A stretch of DNA of 64,000 bases from Actinernus sp. WN-2022 (taxonomy: Eukaryota; Cnidaria; Anthozoa; Actiniaria; Actinernidae): the NCBI GenBank assembly GCA_030867875.1, contig JAOWCC010001634.1:36413867-36477866 (forward strand), written 5' to 3'. The position numbers and the translations under genes were made by a program. Positions 21,601 through 31,054 of the stretch are shown here, piece after piece. Below the pieces are notes generated by a model. It did not search any database. It worked only from the letters and a program-made list of their open reading frames with translations, and had not been told where the DNA came from. Position 1 is the first letter of the stretch. The number at the start of each line of letters is the position of its first letter.

Positions 21601-24436
21601 TGTACTGGTATAGAGTACTGGCTGATAGAAGAGGCTAGTGGAATCTCTGTTCTAAAACATTTTGTACTGGTACAGAGTGCTGGCTGATAGAAGAGGCTAG
21701 TGGAATCTCTGTACTAAAACATTTTGTACTGGTACAGAGTACTGGCTGATAGAAGAGGCTAGTGAAATCTCTGTACTAAAAACATTTTGTACTGGTATAG
21801 AGTACTGGCTGATAGAAGAGGCTAGTGGAATCTCTGTTCTAAAACATTTTGTACTGGTACAGAGTGCTGGCTGATAGAAGAGGCTAGTGGAATCTCTGTA
21901 CTAAAACATTTTGTACTAGTACAGAGTACTGGCTGATAGAAGAGGCTAGTGGAATCTCTGTACTAAAACATTTTGTACTGGTACAGAGTGCTGGCTGATA
22001 GAAGAGGCTAGTGGAATCTCTGTACTAAAACATTTTGTACTGGTACAGAGTACTGGCTGATAGAAGAGGCTAGTGGAATCTCTGTTCTAAAACATTTTGT
22101 ACTGGTACAGAGTGCTGGCTGATAGAAGAGGCTAGTGAAATCTCTGTACTAAAAACATTTTGTACTGGTACAGAGTGCTGGCTGATAGAAGAGGCTAGTG
22201 AAATCTCTGTACTAAAAACATTTTGTACTGGTATAGAGTACTGGCTGATAGAAGAGGCTAGTGGAATCTCTGTTCTAAAACATTTTGTACTGGTACAGAG
22301 TACTGGCTGATAGAAGAGGCTAGTGGAATCTCTGTACTAAAACATTTTGTACTGGTACAGAGTGCTGGCTGATAGAAGAGGCTAGTGGAATCTCTGTACT
22401 AAAACATTTTGTACTGGTACAGAGTACTGGCTGATAGAAGAGGCTAGTGAAATCTCTGTACTAAAAACATTTTGTACTGGTATAGAGTACTGGCTGATAG
22501 AAGAGGCTAGTGGAATCTCTGTTCTAAAACATTTTGTACTGGTACAGAGTGCTGGCTGATAGAAGAGGCTAGTGGAATCTCTGTACTAAAACATTTTGTA
22601 CTGGTACAGAGTACTGGCTGATAGAAGAGGCTAGTGGAATCTCTGTACTAAAAACATTTTGTAGTGGTACAGAGTACTGGCTGATAGAAGAGGCTAGTGG
22701 AATCTCTGTACTAAAACATTTTGTACTGGTACAGAGTACTGGCTGATAGAAGAGGCTAGTGGAATCTCTGTTCTAAAACATTTTGTACTGGTACAGAGTG
22801 CTGGCTGATAGAAGAGGCTAGTGGAATCTCTGTACTAAAAACATTTTGTACTGGTATAGAGTACTGGCTGATAGAAGAGGCTAGTGGAATCTCTGTACTA
22901 AAACATTTTGTACTGGTAAAGAGTACTGGCTGATAGAAGAGGCTAGTGGAATCTCTGTACTAAAACATTTTGTACTGGTACAGAGTACTGGCTGATAGAA
23001 GAGGCTAGTGGAATCTCTGTACTAAAAACACTTTGTACTGGTACAGAGTACTGGCTGATAGAAGAGGCTAGTGGAATCTCTGTTCTAAAACATTTTGTAC
23101 TGGTACAGAGTGCTGGCTGATAGAAGAGGCTAGTGAAATCTCTGTACTAAAAACATTTTGTACTGGTACAGAGTGCTGGCTGATAGAAGAGGCTAGTGAA
23201 ATCTCTGTACTAAAAACATTTTGTACTGGTATAGAGTACTGGCTGATAGAAGAGGCTAGTGGAATCTCTGTTCTAAAACATTTTGTACTGGTACAGAGTA
23301 CTGGCTGATAGAAGAGGCTAGTGGAATCTCTGTACTAAAACATTTTGTACTGGTACAGAGTGCTGGCTGATAGAAGAGGCTAGTGGAATCTCTGTACTAA
23401 AACATTTTGCACTGGTACAGAGTACTGGCTGATAGAAGAGGCTAGTGAAATCTCTGTACTAAAAACATTTTGTACTGGTATAGAGTACTGGCTGATAGAA
23501 GAGGCTAGTGGAATCTCTGTTCTAAAACATTTTGTACTGGTACAGAGTGCTGGCTGATAGAAGAGGCTAGTGGAATCTCTGTACTAAAACATTTTGTACT
23601 GGTACAGAGTACTGGCTGATAGAAGAGGCTAGTGGAATCTCTGTACTAAAACATTTTGTAGTGGTACAGAGTACTGGCTGATAGAAGAGGCTAGTGGAAT
23701 CTCTGTACTAAAACATTTTGTACTGGTACAGAGTACTGGCTGATAGAAGAGGCTAGTGGAATCTCTGTTCTAAAACATTTTGTACTGGTACAGAGTGCTG
23801 GCTGATAGAAGAGGCTAGTGGAATCTCTGTACTAAAACATTTTGTACTGGTATAGAGTACTGGCTGATAGAAGAGGCTAGTGGAATCTCTGTACTAAAAC
23901 ATTTTGTACTGGTACAGAGTACTGGCTGATAGAAGAGGCTAGTGGAATCTCTGTACTAAAACATTTTGTACTGGTACAGAGTACTGGCTGATAGAAGAGG
24001 CTAGTGGAATCTCTGTACTAAAACATTTTGTACTGGTACAGAGTACTGGCTGATAGAAGAGGCTAGTGGAATCTCTGTACTAAAACATTTTGTACTGGTA
24101 CAGAGTACTGGCTGATAGAAGAGGCTAGTGAAATCTCTGTACTAAAACATTTTGTACTGGTACAGAGTACTGGCTGATAGAAGAGGCTAGTGGAATCTCT
24201 GTACTAAAACATTTTGTACTGGTACAGAGTGCTGGCTGATAGAAGAGGCTAGTGGAATCTCTGTACTAAAACATTTTGTACTGGTACAGAGTACTGGCTG
24301 ATAGAAGAGGCTAGTGGAATCTCTGTACTAAAACATTTTGTACTGGTACAGAGTACTGGCTGATAGAAGAGGCTAGTGGAATCTCTGTACTAAAACATTT
24401 TGTACTGGTACAGAGTACTGGCTGATAGAAGAGGCT
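18603..24436. repeat. 62/63-bp satellite array, ~93 copies
   Basis: The unit reads TACTGGCTGATAGAAGAGGC, TAGTGGAATCTCTGTAC, then TAAAA(A)CATTTTGTACTGG. Units are 62 or 63 bp depending on a run of four or five A. A handful of variant positions recur (TACTGG/TAGTGG, ACAGAG/ATAGAG, GTACT/GTTCT, GTGGAA/GTGAAA, AGTACTGG/AGTGCTGG) and define higher-order blocks. GTACAGAG and CTCTGTAC within each unit are an inverted pair. The array ends abruptly at the assembly gap, so its true length is unknown. The open frame over its first copies is a repeat artefact. Confidence 0.95.
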
Positions 24437-24536
24437 NNNNNNNNNNNNNNNNNNNNNNNNNNNNNNNNNNNNNNNNNNNNNNNNNNNNNNNNNNNNNNNN
24501 NNNNNNNNNNNNNNNNNNNNNNNNNNNNNNNNNNNN
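24437..24536. other. 100-N assembly gap
   Basis: Exactly 100 N separate the satellite from the middle of a viral polymerase gene. A round 100 usually marks a gap of unknown size, so adjacency of the two sides is not proven. Confidence 0.98.
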
Positions 24537-24538
24537 TT

Positions 24539-26332
24539 GGACCTGGAACTTCTTACGAACGTTGGATCACTGCTTACGGATGTGAATCGCAAAAGAGTTT
24601 CTTCCCATATGAGTGGTTCGACTCTCCCGACAAGTTGGATCACGTTGGATTACCAGATTATCAAGAGTGGGGTTCGAAGTTGAAAGGTCAACACTTACTA
24701 TCTAGGTCAGAGTTGGAAGACTGCGAGCGCACCTTTCTCGATAAAGGAATGGAGACCTTTGCAGACTGGCTACGATACTACAACGACCTAGACGTAGTCC
24801 CATTCCTAGAGGCACTCGAAAGGATGCGAGATTTCTACCATGATAAGGGCGTAGATATGTTAAAAGACGCAGTATCTATTCCAGGAGTTTCATTACAGTT
24901 TCTGCTTCGAGGTAGCATAGAGCGTGGAGCCGAGTTGTATGCTCCAAGAGAGGAAGCCTACCACATGCTGAAAAGTGCTGTCGTAGGAGGACCAAGCATA
25001 GTGTTCACTAGACGCCACGAAGCGGGAGTGACTAGGATTCGCAGTCATCAGGGTGGAACCAAGGTGTGTCGTAAGATTCTTGGATACGATGCCAATGCCC
25101 TATATCTTTCTACTATGGCCCTAGAAATGCCTTGTGGAAAAGAAACGGTCGTTCACTATGATGAGCCAGATCTAGATGTCGAAGGCCTTGTCGAACGTCT
25201 ACAAAACGATGCGTGGTTTGGATATGCGGAGGTAGACATCGAGATACCAAAAGAATTGTGGACGAAATTTGAGGAGATGCCCCCCTTCTTCTACAACAAG
25301 AAAATCCCCAAGGAAGCAATTCCTCCACAAATGTTGGCCTACCTCGCAAGGACGGGTAGAAAGCTCAGCGAGGAAAAGAAGCTAGTTGGGAGTCTCTCTG
25401 GAAAGAGGTTGCTACTCTACGAGCCCCTACTACGTTGGTATCTCGATCATGGCGCGATCGTAACTGCTGTCTACCGTACTATAGACTACTTACCCGAAGA
25501 AATCTTCGAATGGTTCGTTACCCAAGTCACTGAAGCGCGAAGAACAGGAGATGCAGACAAAAGTAAAGCTTTGCTGGCAGACGTGTTTAAGCTACTCGGC
25601 AATAGCGCCTACGGAAAGATGATCGAAGATTTGGAGCGACAAACTAATGTCGTCTATACCAAGGACGAGAAAGTTGTGGACAAAGCATTGCGAAGTGTTT
25701 GGTTCGAAGACCTGGAAGAGGTTGGTGAGGCATACGAACTCGAGAGTAGAAAGAACCAGATCCGAATCAAACGTCCTTTCCAAGTAGGTATCGCGGTATA
25801 TCAGCTTGCCAAACTTCGCATGCTCGAGTTCTACTACGACTTCCTTGATAAGTACATCGATCGCAAGGATTTCGAATATATACAGATGGACACGGACAGT
25901 GCGTACATTGCCATCTCTGGAAACAGCATTGACGAAGTTGTAAGATCAGACCTACGAGAGGATTTCGCAGCCCACAGAAATGAGTGGTTAGCTTGGGACG
26001 AGTGGAGCAGTCGTACCCCAGGACTCTTCAAACTAGAATTCGAAGGTCAACGCGCTATTGCCCTATGTTCTAAAGCTTGGTATGTCGATGTGGGTGGCAG
26101 CAGGAAATATTCCACCAAAGGTATGTCTAGACGGCACAACGACGTTTCGTGGGCTCGATTCGAAGCAGCACTCCAGGGTAGTATTGACATGGCGAAAAAC
26201 CGAGGCTTCCGTCTAGTGCCAGAAGGTATGGCAACCTACGAACAGCAGAAACTTGGGCTATCGGCTTACTACGACAAAAGACGCGTTCTTCCCGATGGAA
26301 TCCATACCGAGCCAATAGAGTACGCTGTCTAG
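24539..26332 (+). CDS. polB: B-family DNA polymerase, N-terminus missing
   Basis: The replicative polymerase of the element. The frame is open from the first bases after the gap, so these 597 residues are the C-terminal part of a protein that is normally over 1000 residues; the exonuclease domain would lie in or beyond the gap. FFPYEWFD near residue 22 is typical of the Polinton/adenovirus branch. Palm motifs are visible: motif A as GYDANALYLST (about 182-192), motif B as KLLGNSAYGK (about 351-360) and motif C as MDTDS (about 450-454) with both catalytic aspartates intact. In this family a protein primes synthesis at the ends of linear DNA. The stop overlaps the convergent integrase gene's final stop in a CTAG tetranucleotide. 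Confidence 0.95.
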   Translation, partial: GPGTSYERWITAYGCESQKSFFPYEWFDSPDKLDHVGLPDYQEWGSKLKGQHLLSRSELEDCERTFLDKGMETFADWLRYYNDLDVVPFLEALERMRDFYHDKGVDMLKDAVSIPGVSLQFLLRGSIERGAELYAPREEAYHMLKSAVVGGPSIVFTRRHEAGVTRIRSHQGGTKVCRKILGYDANALYLSTMALEMPCGKETVVHYDEPDLDVEGLVERLQNDAWFGYAEVDIEIPKELWTKFEEMPPFFYNKKIPKEAIPPQMLAYLARTGRKLSEEKKLVGSLSGKRLLLYEPLLRWYLDHGAIVTAVYRTIDYLPEEIFEWFVTQVTEARRTGDADKSKALLADVFKLLGNSAYGKMIEDLERQTNVVYTKDEKVVDKALRSVWFEDLEEVGEAYELESRKNQIRIKRPFQVGIAVYQLAKLRMLEFYYDFLDKYIDRKDFEYIQMDTDSAYIAISGNSIDEVVRSDLREDFAAHRNEWLAWDEWSSRTPGLFKLEFEGQRAIALCSKAWYVDVGGSRKYSTKGMSRRHNDVSWARFEAALQGSIDMAKNRGFRLVPEGMATYEQQKLGLSAYYDKRRVLPDGIHTEPIEYAV

Positions 26333-27366
26333 CGCTTGGATACGAACAGAACGTCTTTCGGTGGTAGTTCCGTATCCCTAGGAACGACTTGTAGCTCTTC
26401 ACGAACGAATCCACGTTTGGGTGCATCCTTTCCCCCTTCTCGCTTAGCGAGGTAGTACAGCACAGGCTGTCCCGAAGATACTACACTTCGCGAAATAACG
26501 TATATCTGTAAACTCCACACGGGATCAGTAGCTCTACGTTTTTCACCCCCTTCCAATTCTCCTGGTGCTTAGAGATATCGAACTAAGACGTCGAATGGTA
26601 GGCGCTCTTCTCTCAAACCAACAGTGCGTGAATATGTAGGAGTCTTTAGATCTACTTGCTGCGTCACTACAGAATTTGAAGGCTCCTTTCCTGTAAGTCG
26701 AGTCACCTCACTGTTCAGGGCTTTGATAACCATTGGTAAACGAACTACCCATTCTCTACTACGCGCATCTGATCCTTCCGAAGTAAGCACCATCTCTTGT
26801 GCATATTGATATCCAAACAATCTCTCAGCTAATGTCCTATTCGCTCGTTCGACGAAGCCTTGCGCTCTATGATTACCAGCCTCGCCTCGTTGAACTTTCG
26901 TACCATGTAGTTCTAGCGTTTCAGACATACGTCCCATGAATTCTCTACCAGGATCTACTTGCAACATCTTTGGCCATTCGAGTGGACTACGTTTGTAGAT
27001 TCGTTCGAATGCCGCAGCAACCTCACCACTATCTTTAGATGCTAAAGGTTCGGCTTCTTTGTATCGAGAAGCCACATCGATTACCACCAATGCGTACTTG
27101 TATAGCTTTCGTCCCCGCCCAGGTCGATCGTGAGGTAGGAATATCAAATCAGCTTGGTGGACTTCATTTGGTTTCGATACAGTCCAATGCGGACGTGGAA
27201 TGCGTTTTGGTGTTGGTAGATATATTTGCCACATAGATTGCTTTTCCAACCAACTCCTAGCTATGTCTTCCGATACTTTTGCTGCTACCGATAGCTTGTC
27301 GATTGCAGTGTGACCTTTCCAATATCCCGTAGGACCATAGAAGACATTCGCAAGTTTAGCATCCAT
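26329..27366 (-). pseudogene. int: Retroviral-type DDE integrase, interrupted by one in-frame stop
   Basis: Polinton integrases insert the linear element into host DNA and create 6-bp target duplications. I start at the ATG at 27366; the longer frame uses a TTG. Before the stop there are 265 residues with the rve core: D73 (QADLIF), D138 (VDPGREF) and E173 (GFVERANRTLAERLF), the last two 35 apart as expected for D,D35E. A TAA at 26571-26569 ends this frame. The same frame then continues without another stop to 26329 and encodes a typical C-terminal module (DPVWSLQIYVI, YYLAKREG, FVREEL) that binds DNA or chromatin in relatives. The gene therefore looks complete except for a single nonsense codon, unless the stop is read through. 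Confidence 0.9.
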
Positions 27367-27400
27367 TATATATCTACGTGTTCTAACCTTCAACAGATGG

Positions 27401-27480
27401 AAAAAAAAAAAAAAGGAATAAGGACTGGTTGGAGGGTTTGTTCTACTCCTTTCAACCAGTCCTTATTCCTTTTTTTTTTC
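27401..27480. terminator. A/T-flanked perfect hairpin between integrase and next gene
   Basis: The stem GGAATAAGGACTGGTTG pairs perfectly with CAACCAGTCCTTATTCC across a 21-base loop. It is extended by an A14 tract on the left and a T tract on the right, giving about 28 paired bases. It lies between the end of the 27550-28482 gene and the integrase start, both on the minus strand. The layout suits an RNA 3'-end signal working in either direction; function is inferred from position and structure. Confidence 0.75.
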
Positions 27481-27549
27481 TTTTTTTTTTTTTAGATCTA
27501 TAACCACTTACTAGCTACGTCGACTTCTGCAACCGCATCTACGCTGGCA

Positions 27550-28482
27550 CTAGGCATAAACGTCGCGTTGAGTAGTCACGTGCTTCTTTGGTGGTTGTTG
27601 CACTACGTCGATGTCGACGTCCAAGAGATAGGAAATTCCCATTCCACTCATACAAACACTGCTAGCATCGCAAATGCCGTCGTGTAGGGATCCTGGTAGT
27701 ATAAGGTTGCTTATGTTCCTAATGTTGACTCCGGTAGAGTTTGCATCGACGAGAGGTTCGTACTTGATGCGGTCCCCATCGAAGTACGACTTGCCCTTGT
27801 CTAAGAATCGCCCCTTCGATACTCCGGTGTCGAATGCACATTTCATACGCATTCTCATTAGGGGGTTGGGCAATCGACATCCAGCATTGTTAGTGGCATT
27901 CGTTGAAATGGATCGTTGTAGCATCTGCACTACCTTCGCGTTCGTAACCGTGATTACACCCTCTTCTGGGGGACTGCGGTTACGCAGCTTGCGTAAACAT
28001 ATCCTTCCCTCCGCGACAAGTTTGTCTACTTCGTAGACGAATGCCTCCTCTAACCATTCCACTAGTTGGAACGTGGGGCTTAAGGCATCATCTGATGGGA
28101 GATCCAGTTCCCCATCGTCTCTTTCTTTCACGGTGAACCCATCCTCCTGGGTCGGTACCGGGACGCTCCACTTTTGGAACTGAAGGCAAGGATGGTGATT
28201 GCGCACCTTATACTTGCTATTGGATGCAGCGTTCATCCTAACTACATCTTCTTCATCGTAGGGATCTATCTGCCCGACATGCTTTTCGTTTGCAAACCGG
28301 AATACAGCGGGACTAGGACCGCTTCCGATGTCGAAGGATACTGAAACGTACTTGCATCCGTTTGGGCCGTTCCTGAGGTGAGCCCAATCGAATGATATAA
28401 CTGACCCGTAAGGTCGGCCATCTTCTTTTGCCCTTTGAAACGCTTCGACCACGTCGCTTGCATTGAAAACTTGGCTAGCCAT
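27550..28482 (-). CDS. Viral element protein, 310 aa, possibly ssDNA-binding
   Basis: An intact intronless frame with a clear ATG. The N-terminal 170 residues are mixed alpha/beta with SVISFDWAHLR and LQFQKWSVPVP; the middle is rich in acidic residues. The C-terminal third has FDTGVSKGRFLDKGKSYFDG and ends in a basic tail (QQPPKKH). No catalytic motif is apparent. Its position next to polymerase and integrase suggests a replication role, and the layout reminds me of viral single-stranded DNA-binding proteins, but no signature proves it. It is the first gene downstream of the 28483-28798 intergenic region, which should hold its promoter. Confidence 0.6.
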   Translation of the reverse strand: MASQVFNASDVVEAFQRAKEDGRPYGSVISFDWAHLRNGPNGCKYVSVSFDIGSGPSPAVFRFANEKHVGQIDPYDEEDVVRMNAASNSKYKVRNHHPCLQFQKWSVPVPTQEDGFTVKERDDGELDLPSDDALSPTFQLVEWLEEAFVYEVDKLVAEGRICLRKLRNRSPPEEGVITVTNAKVVQMLQRSISTNATNNAGCRLPNPLMRMRMKCAFDTGVSKGRFLDKGKSYFDGDRIKYEPLVDANSTGVNIRNISNLILPGSLHDGICDASSVCMSGMGISYLLDVDIDVVQQPPKKHVTTQRDVYA

Positions 28483-28798
28483 CGTCTTTGATATATATAC
28501 ATGAGGCTTTATCTAATAGGGTTATTGGATTCGTTTTTTTTACAACCCTTACTAACGAGCCGGGCTATTATTTATTGCACGTTCTGATCCGTTAGGTGGA
28601 TTAGTTGTTGGGTAGTTGCCACTCTCGTGTTTGGTTCTAAGTCTTCTAATTTACTCAGTAGGTCGTTTTCTCTTACTTTGAGGAGCGGAGTAATTACCTA
28701 GTAATCTCACTTATGCGGAGTAATTACTCGTAGTAGTCTAGTAAATTAGTAATTACTCGTAGTAAATCTAGTAATTTTAGTGGTAATGCATAGTAAAT
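28483..28798. promoter_or_regulatory. Intergenic region with repeated GTAATTAC palindromes
   Basis: This is the longest gap between minus-strand genes of the element. Between about 28687 and 28800 the palindrome GTAATTAC occurs three times (near 28690, 28722 and 28751), with the related words TAGTAAT and CGTAGTA repeated around it. It lies 3' of the 140-aa membrane protein gene and 5' of the 310-aa gene. I read it as a promoter or operator, or an origin-like element. No standard core promoter is certain. Confidence 0.5.
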
Positions 28799-29221
28799 TT
28801 ATACGAATCGTGTGACAACGTATCCAGTTGCGAACACACTACCACCTAAGGCCACCAATTCGGCATTTTTCCTCGAACTAGATGGTCTATAGGAATCGGA
28901 GAGTTTCGGCTTTTCCAATTTCGTTTGCAGTATGTGATATACGTGGAGTTTTTTCATTGCGTCGATTCTATCGTTAAGACTAACGCGTGCATTGTTTTCT
29001 TTCCAGTGGTTCCAGGTGGCTAGTGCTCTTAGTCGTTCTTCTTGTTTTTTTTCGTAGGTAGCCATGTCATCATTGAATTTCTCCTGGGCCTTATCATGCC
29101 TTGCAATCTCTGCGGCAGTCGCGTTCGGCCCACTAGTTGCTTTCTCGATTTCGTGTGCGGCAATACCAGCAGCGCCGCTTGCTACGGCAAAAGAAACTGC
29201 CATAACTATTATCGTTCCCAT
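28799..29221 (-). CDS. Viral element membrane protein, 140 aa
   Basis: Begins MGTIIVMAVSFAVASGAAG, a hydrophobic segment of about 20 residues that could be a signal anchor. A charged, probably helical middle (residues 30-100, with MATYEKKQEERLRAL) follows, then a second hydrophobic stretch near the C-terminus (LVALGGSVFATGYVV). This two-anchor layout suits a virion or membrane-remodelling protein. Fifteen bases separate it from the gene upstream on the same strand, consistent with one late transcription unit running down from the capsid gene. No homologous family is named. Confidence 0.65.
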   Translation of the reverse strand: MGTIIVMAVSFAVASGAAGIAAHEIEKATSGPNATAAEIARHDKAQEKFNDDMATYEKKQEERLRALATWNHWKENNARVSLNDRIDAMKKLHVYHILQTKLEKPKLSDSYRPSSSRKNAELVALGGSVFATGYVVTRFV

Positions 29222-29236
29222 GGAGATTCGAACCAG

Positions 29237-29455
29237 TTACTCAGCAGGCTTCAAATACCCTTTGTCCTTTAGGTATTTCTTGGCAGCCAGACTACCAGAC
29301 AACACTGCTATCCACTTCACGAAGTTCAAAACGCTAGATGAAGGATCGTTAGTCAAGGGTTCCTTGATTGCTTTCTTTCCGATCCAACCGATACCTGATG
29401 CGAGTCCAACCAATATGACAGCTTCCTGTATTGTATTCATAAGTTCGCCAACCAT
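29237..29455 (-). CDS. Viral element small membrane protein, 72 aa
   Basis: A short frame with an ATG start (MVGELMNTI). Two hydrophobic segments are visible: AVILVGLASGIGWIG near the N-terminus and FVKWIAVLSGSLAA near residue 50. The tail is basic. It sits between two other membrane-protein genes in the same orientation with tight spacing, which supports it as a real gene. Small membrane-active proteins are common in adenovirus-like virions; the role here is unknown. Confidence 0.6.
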   Translation of the reverse strand: MVGELMNTIQEAVILVGLASGIGWIGKKAIKEPLTNDPSSSVLNFVKWIAVLSGSLAAKKYLKDKGYLKPAE

Positions 29456-29504
29456 CTCGTCGGAACAACGTTTACATCACCGATATGTTGCGTAACTTCA
29501 AATG

Positions 29505-29891
29505 CTATATCATACCTTGAGTTTTTAGGTCGCTATGTTTGGTGGTTTCTTTAGTTCCTTTGTTGCCACCAGTAGATGTATGATAGTCGCCAGTCTCGAC
29601 TCGTTGTGTTTGAGCGTATCGCTTATACTGGTAGAATAGACTCACCAGTGCTATGCATACTCCGACTGCTGCAAACGTGGTGGTAGCTGATATATTGGCT
29701 ATCCAACTTGGTTCATCGTTCTGACTGTCTACTGGAGTAGCTGCGTCGGTGGGGGCTTCTTTAGGTAGTCTTCTTCTTTCCGCTATGGCTTTACCGGCAG
29801 CGACGCGCTTTGGGTTTTTTTCCTTTTTAGGTGCCGTAGTATTCGACGAGTTTGGTTCTTTTGTGATGAGGTCATTCGGTGGGGCTTCCAT
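29505..29891 (-). CDS. Viral element protein with basic motif and one membrane segment, 128 aa
   Basis: I take the ATG at 29891 (MEAPPND) rather than the upstream TTG. This start overlaps the end of the 181-aa gene by 20 bases. A strongly basic motif, KNPKRVAAGKAIAERRR, lies around residues 25-41 and resembles conserved DNA-contacting or capsid-associated motifs in related elements. A single membrane segment follows (ATTTFAAVGVCIALVSLFY, about residues 69-87), with a Thr/Lys-rich tail. It is probably a virion-associated protein. Confidence 0.6.
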   Translation of the reverse strand: MEAPPNDLITKEPNSSNTTAPKKEKNPKRVAAGKAIAERRRLPKEAPTDAATPVDSQNDEPSWIANISATTTFAAVGVCIALVSLFYQYKRYAQTQRVETGDYHTSTGGNKGTKETTKHSDLKTQGMI

Positions 29892-30417
29892 CTTGCAGTA
29901 TGTTGTTAGGTCGAGCAACTTCAATTGGCGTATCGGAAGATGACGACTTATCGACTTCTATGTGATTAGCTACGTGGAATATAGCGCTGGCTAGGGCTAC
30001 GAAGCGACCTGCTTTAAGAGACACCATGCCAGCTAGAGAAGAGATTTCATTACGAATTATGCGATCTTCTCTTAAGTCCTTTGACAGGGCTGTTTGGGAA
30101 TCTATTGGTATAAGGTACGCGATTACGCGAGTAGCTAGGTTCATAGCGTTGTCGACTAAGCATCCTGCCACTTGTTGGGCCACAACGGCCTGATACCTTC
30201 TATATAGCATTTCCAGGTCTTTCTCGGATAGTCTATGTATGTCTCCTAGAGAGTACGCCTTTCCAAGGTATTCCTTTGTTGTACCAGTAGCGGCCAAGAT
30301 AGCGAGGGTTTCCCGATGATCATTTGATGGGTCCGAGGCTGCATCCACCGTCGATGCCACATCCGTTTTGCTGGATTTGAGTGCATCCATTAATTCGTCA
30401 TCCAAATGTTTATCCAT
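29872..30417 (-). CDS. Viral element structural-type protein, 181 aa
   Basis: The start codon is one base after the stop of the packaging ATPase gene, so the two are probably co-transcribed. A recognisable block, EYLGKAYSLGDIHRLSEKDL then MLYRRYQ, lies around residues 49-75; I associate similar blocks with Polinton-like elements of marine invertebrates. A more hydrophobic helical region follows (NLATRVIAYLIP; GRFVALASAIFHVANH). The terminus overlaps the next gene by 20 bases. Function unknown; the cluster position implies virion morphogenesis. Confidence 0.65.
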   Translation of the reverse strand: MDKHLDDELMDALKSSKTDVASTVDAASDPSNDHRETLAILAATGTTKEYLGKAYSLGDIHRLSEKDLEMLYRRYQAVVAQQVAGCLVDNAMNLATRVIAYLIPIDSQTALSKDLREDRIIRNEISSLAGMVSLKAGRFVALASAIFHVANHIEVDKSSSSDTPIEVARPNNILQDGSPTE

Positions 30418-30418
30418 C

Positions 30419-31054
30419 TTACTTCAACGTACCGTGACATGTCGTAGGTGAAGGTATATTCAATACGGTGGAAAAGGGATGTCGTAAACAGAAACATATA
30501 TGTGCAAACTTAGTTTCAAGTTCTGAGACGAACATCTTCTTATTATCCAATGATATGCCAGCCCCGTAGTCATCGAATAGATCCTTCAACCCCGGTGCAC
30601 TTGCGATACGAAATGCCACGACGATTGCGCAGTTCTCACGAAAGTTCTTGCATATGCTTTTTTGCGTTTGCGATGATGCCCAAATCGAAATACCAATGTG
30701 ACGTGCAGAAAAGGCTAAATCGGATATCTTATTGGTTCTTCCCTTAACGTCCTTGCTTGCCGCACAATCATCGAGGATAATGAGCGTATTCGTTCCTTCG
30801 AAATAACATGCGCAGTCACCCAAGGTGGCGTCGATATCATTCTGAGAAGGCGCTAGGACAATAAATCGTGGATCTCCCTTGCCGAAGCCTTCATAGGTCT
30901 TATTGTTATCGTAGGTGGGACAAATCAATACGATATATTCAAACTTAAAGCGAAATGAACCTCTCAATTGATCGACTATGAACTGAGTCTTTCCACAATT
31001 CGTGGGGCCGATTATGAGTGCATTAAAAGGAATTTGTTCTGCCAATGTATCCAT
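30419..31054 (-). CDS. A32/FtsK-HerA-like DNA packaging ATPase, 211 aa
   Basis: Uses ATP to pump the genome into the capsid. The Walker A loop is GPTNCGKT at residues 16-23 and the Walker B is LIILDDC at about 91-97 with both acidic residues; WASSQT near residue 125 fits the sensor position. The length of 211 residues is typical of Polinton and virophage ATPases. The start ATG overlaps the capsid gene's TGA by one base (TGATG), and the stop is one base before the next gene. The capsid, ATPase and 181-aa protein thus form a tightly packed late-gene cassette. Confidence 0.95.
   Translation of the reverse strand: MDTLAEQIPFNALIIGPTNCGKTQFIVDQLRGSFRFKFEYIVLICPTYDNNKTYEGFGKGDPRFIVLAPSQNDIDATLGDCACYFEGTNTLIILDDCAASKDVKGRTNKISDLAFSARHIGISIWASSQTQKSICKNFRENCAIVVAFRIASAPGLKDLFDDYGAGISLDNKKMFVSELETKFAHICFCLRHPFSTVLNIPSPTTCHGTLK

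Noticed and set aside
18603..24436. CRISPR array
   Set aside because: Units are contiguous 62/63-mers with no unique spacers, in animal DNA. It is a satellite.
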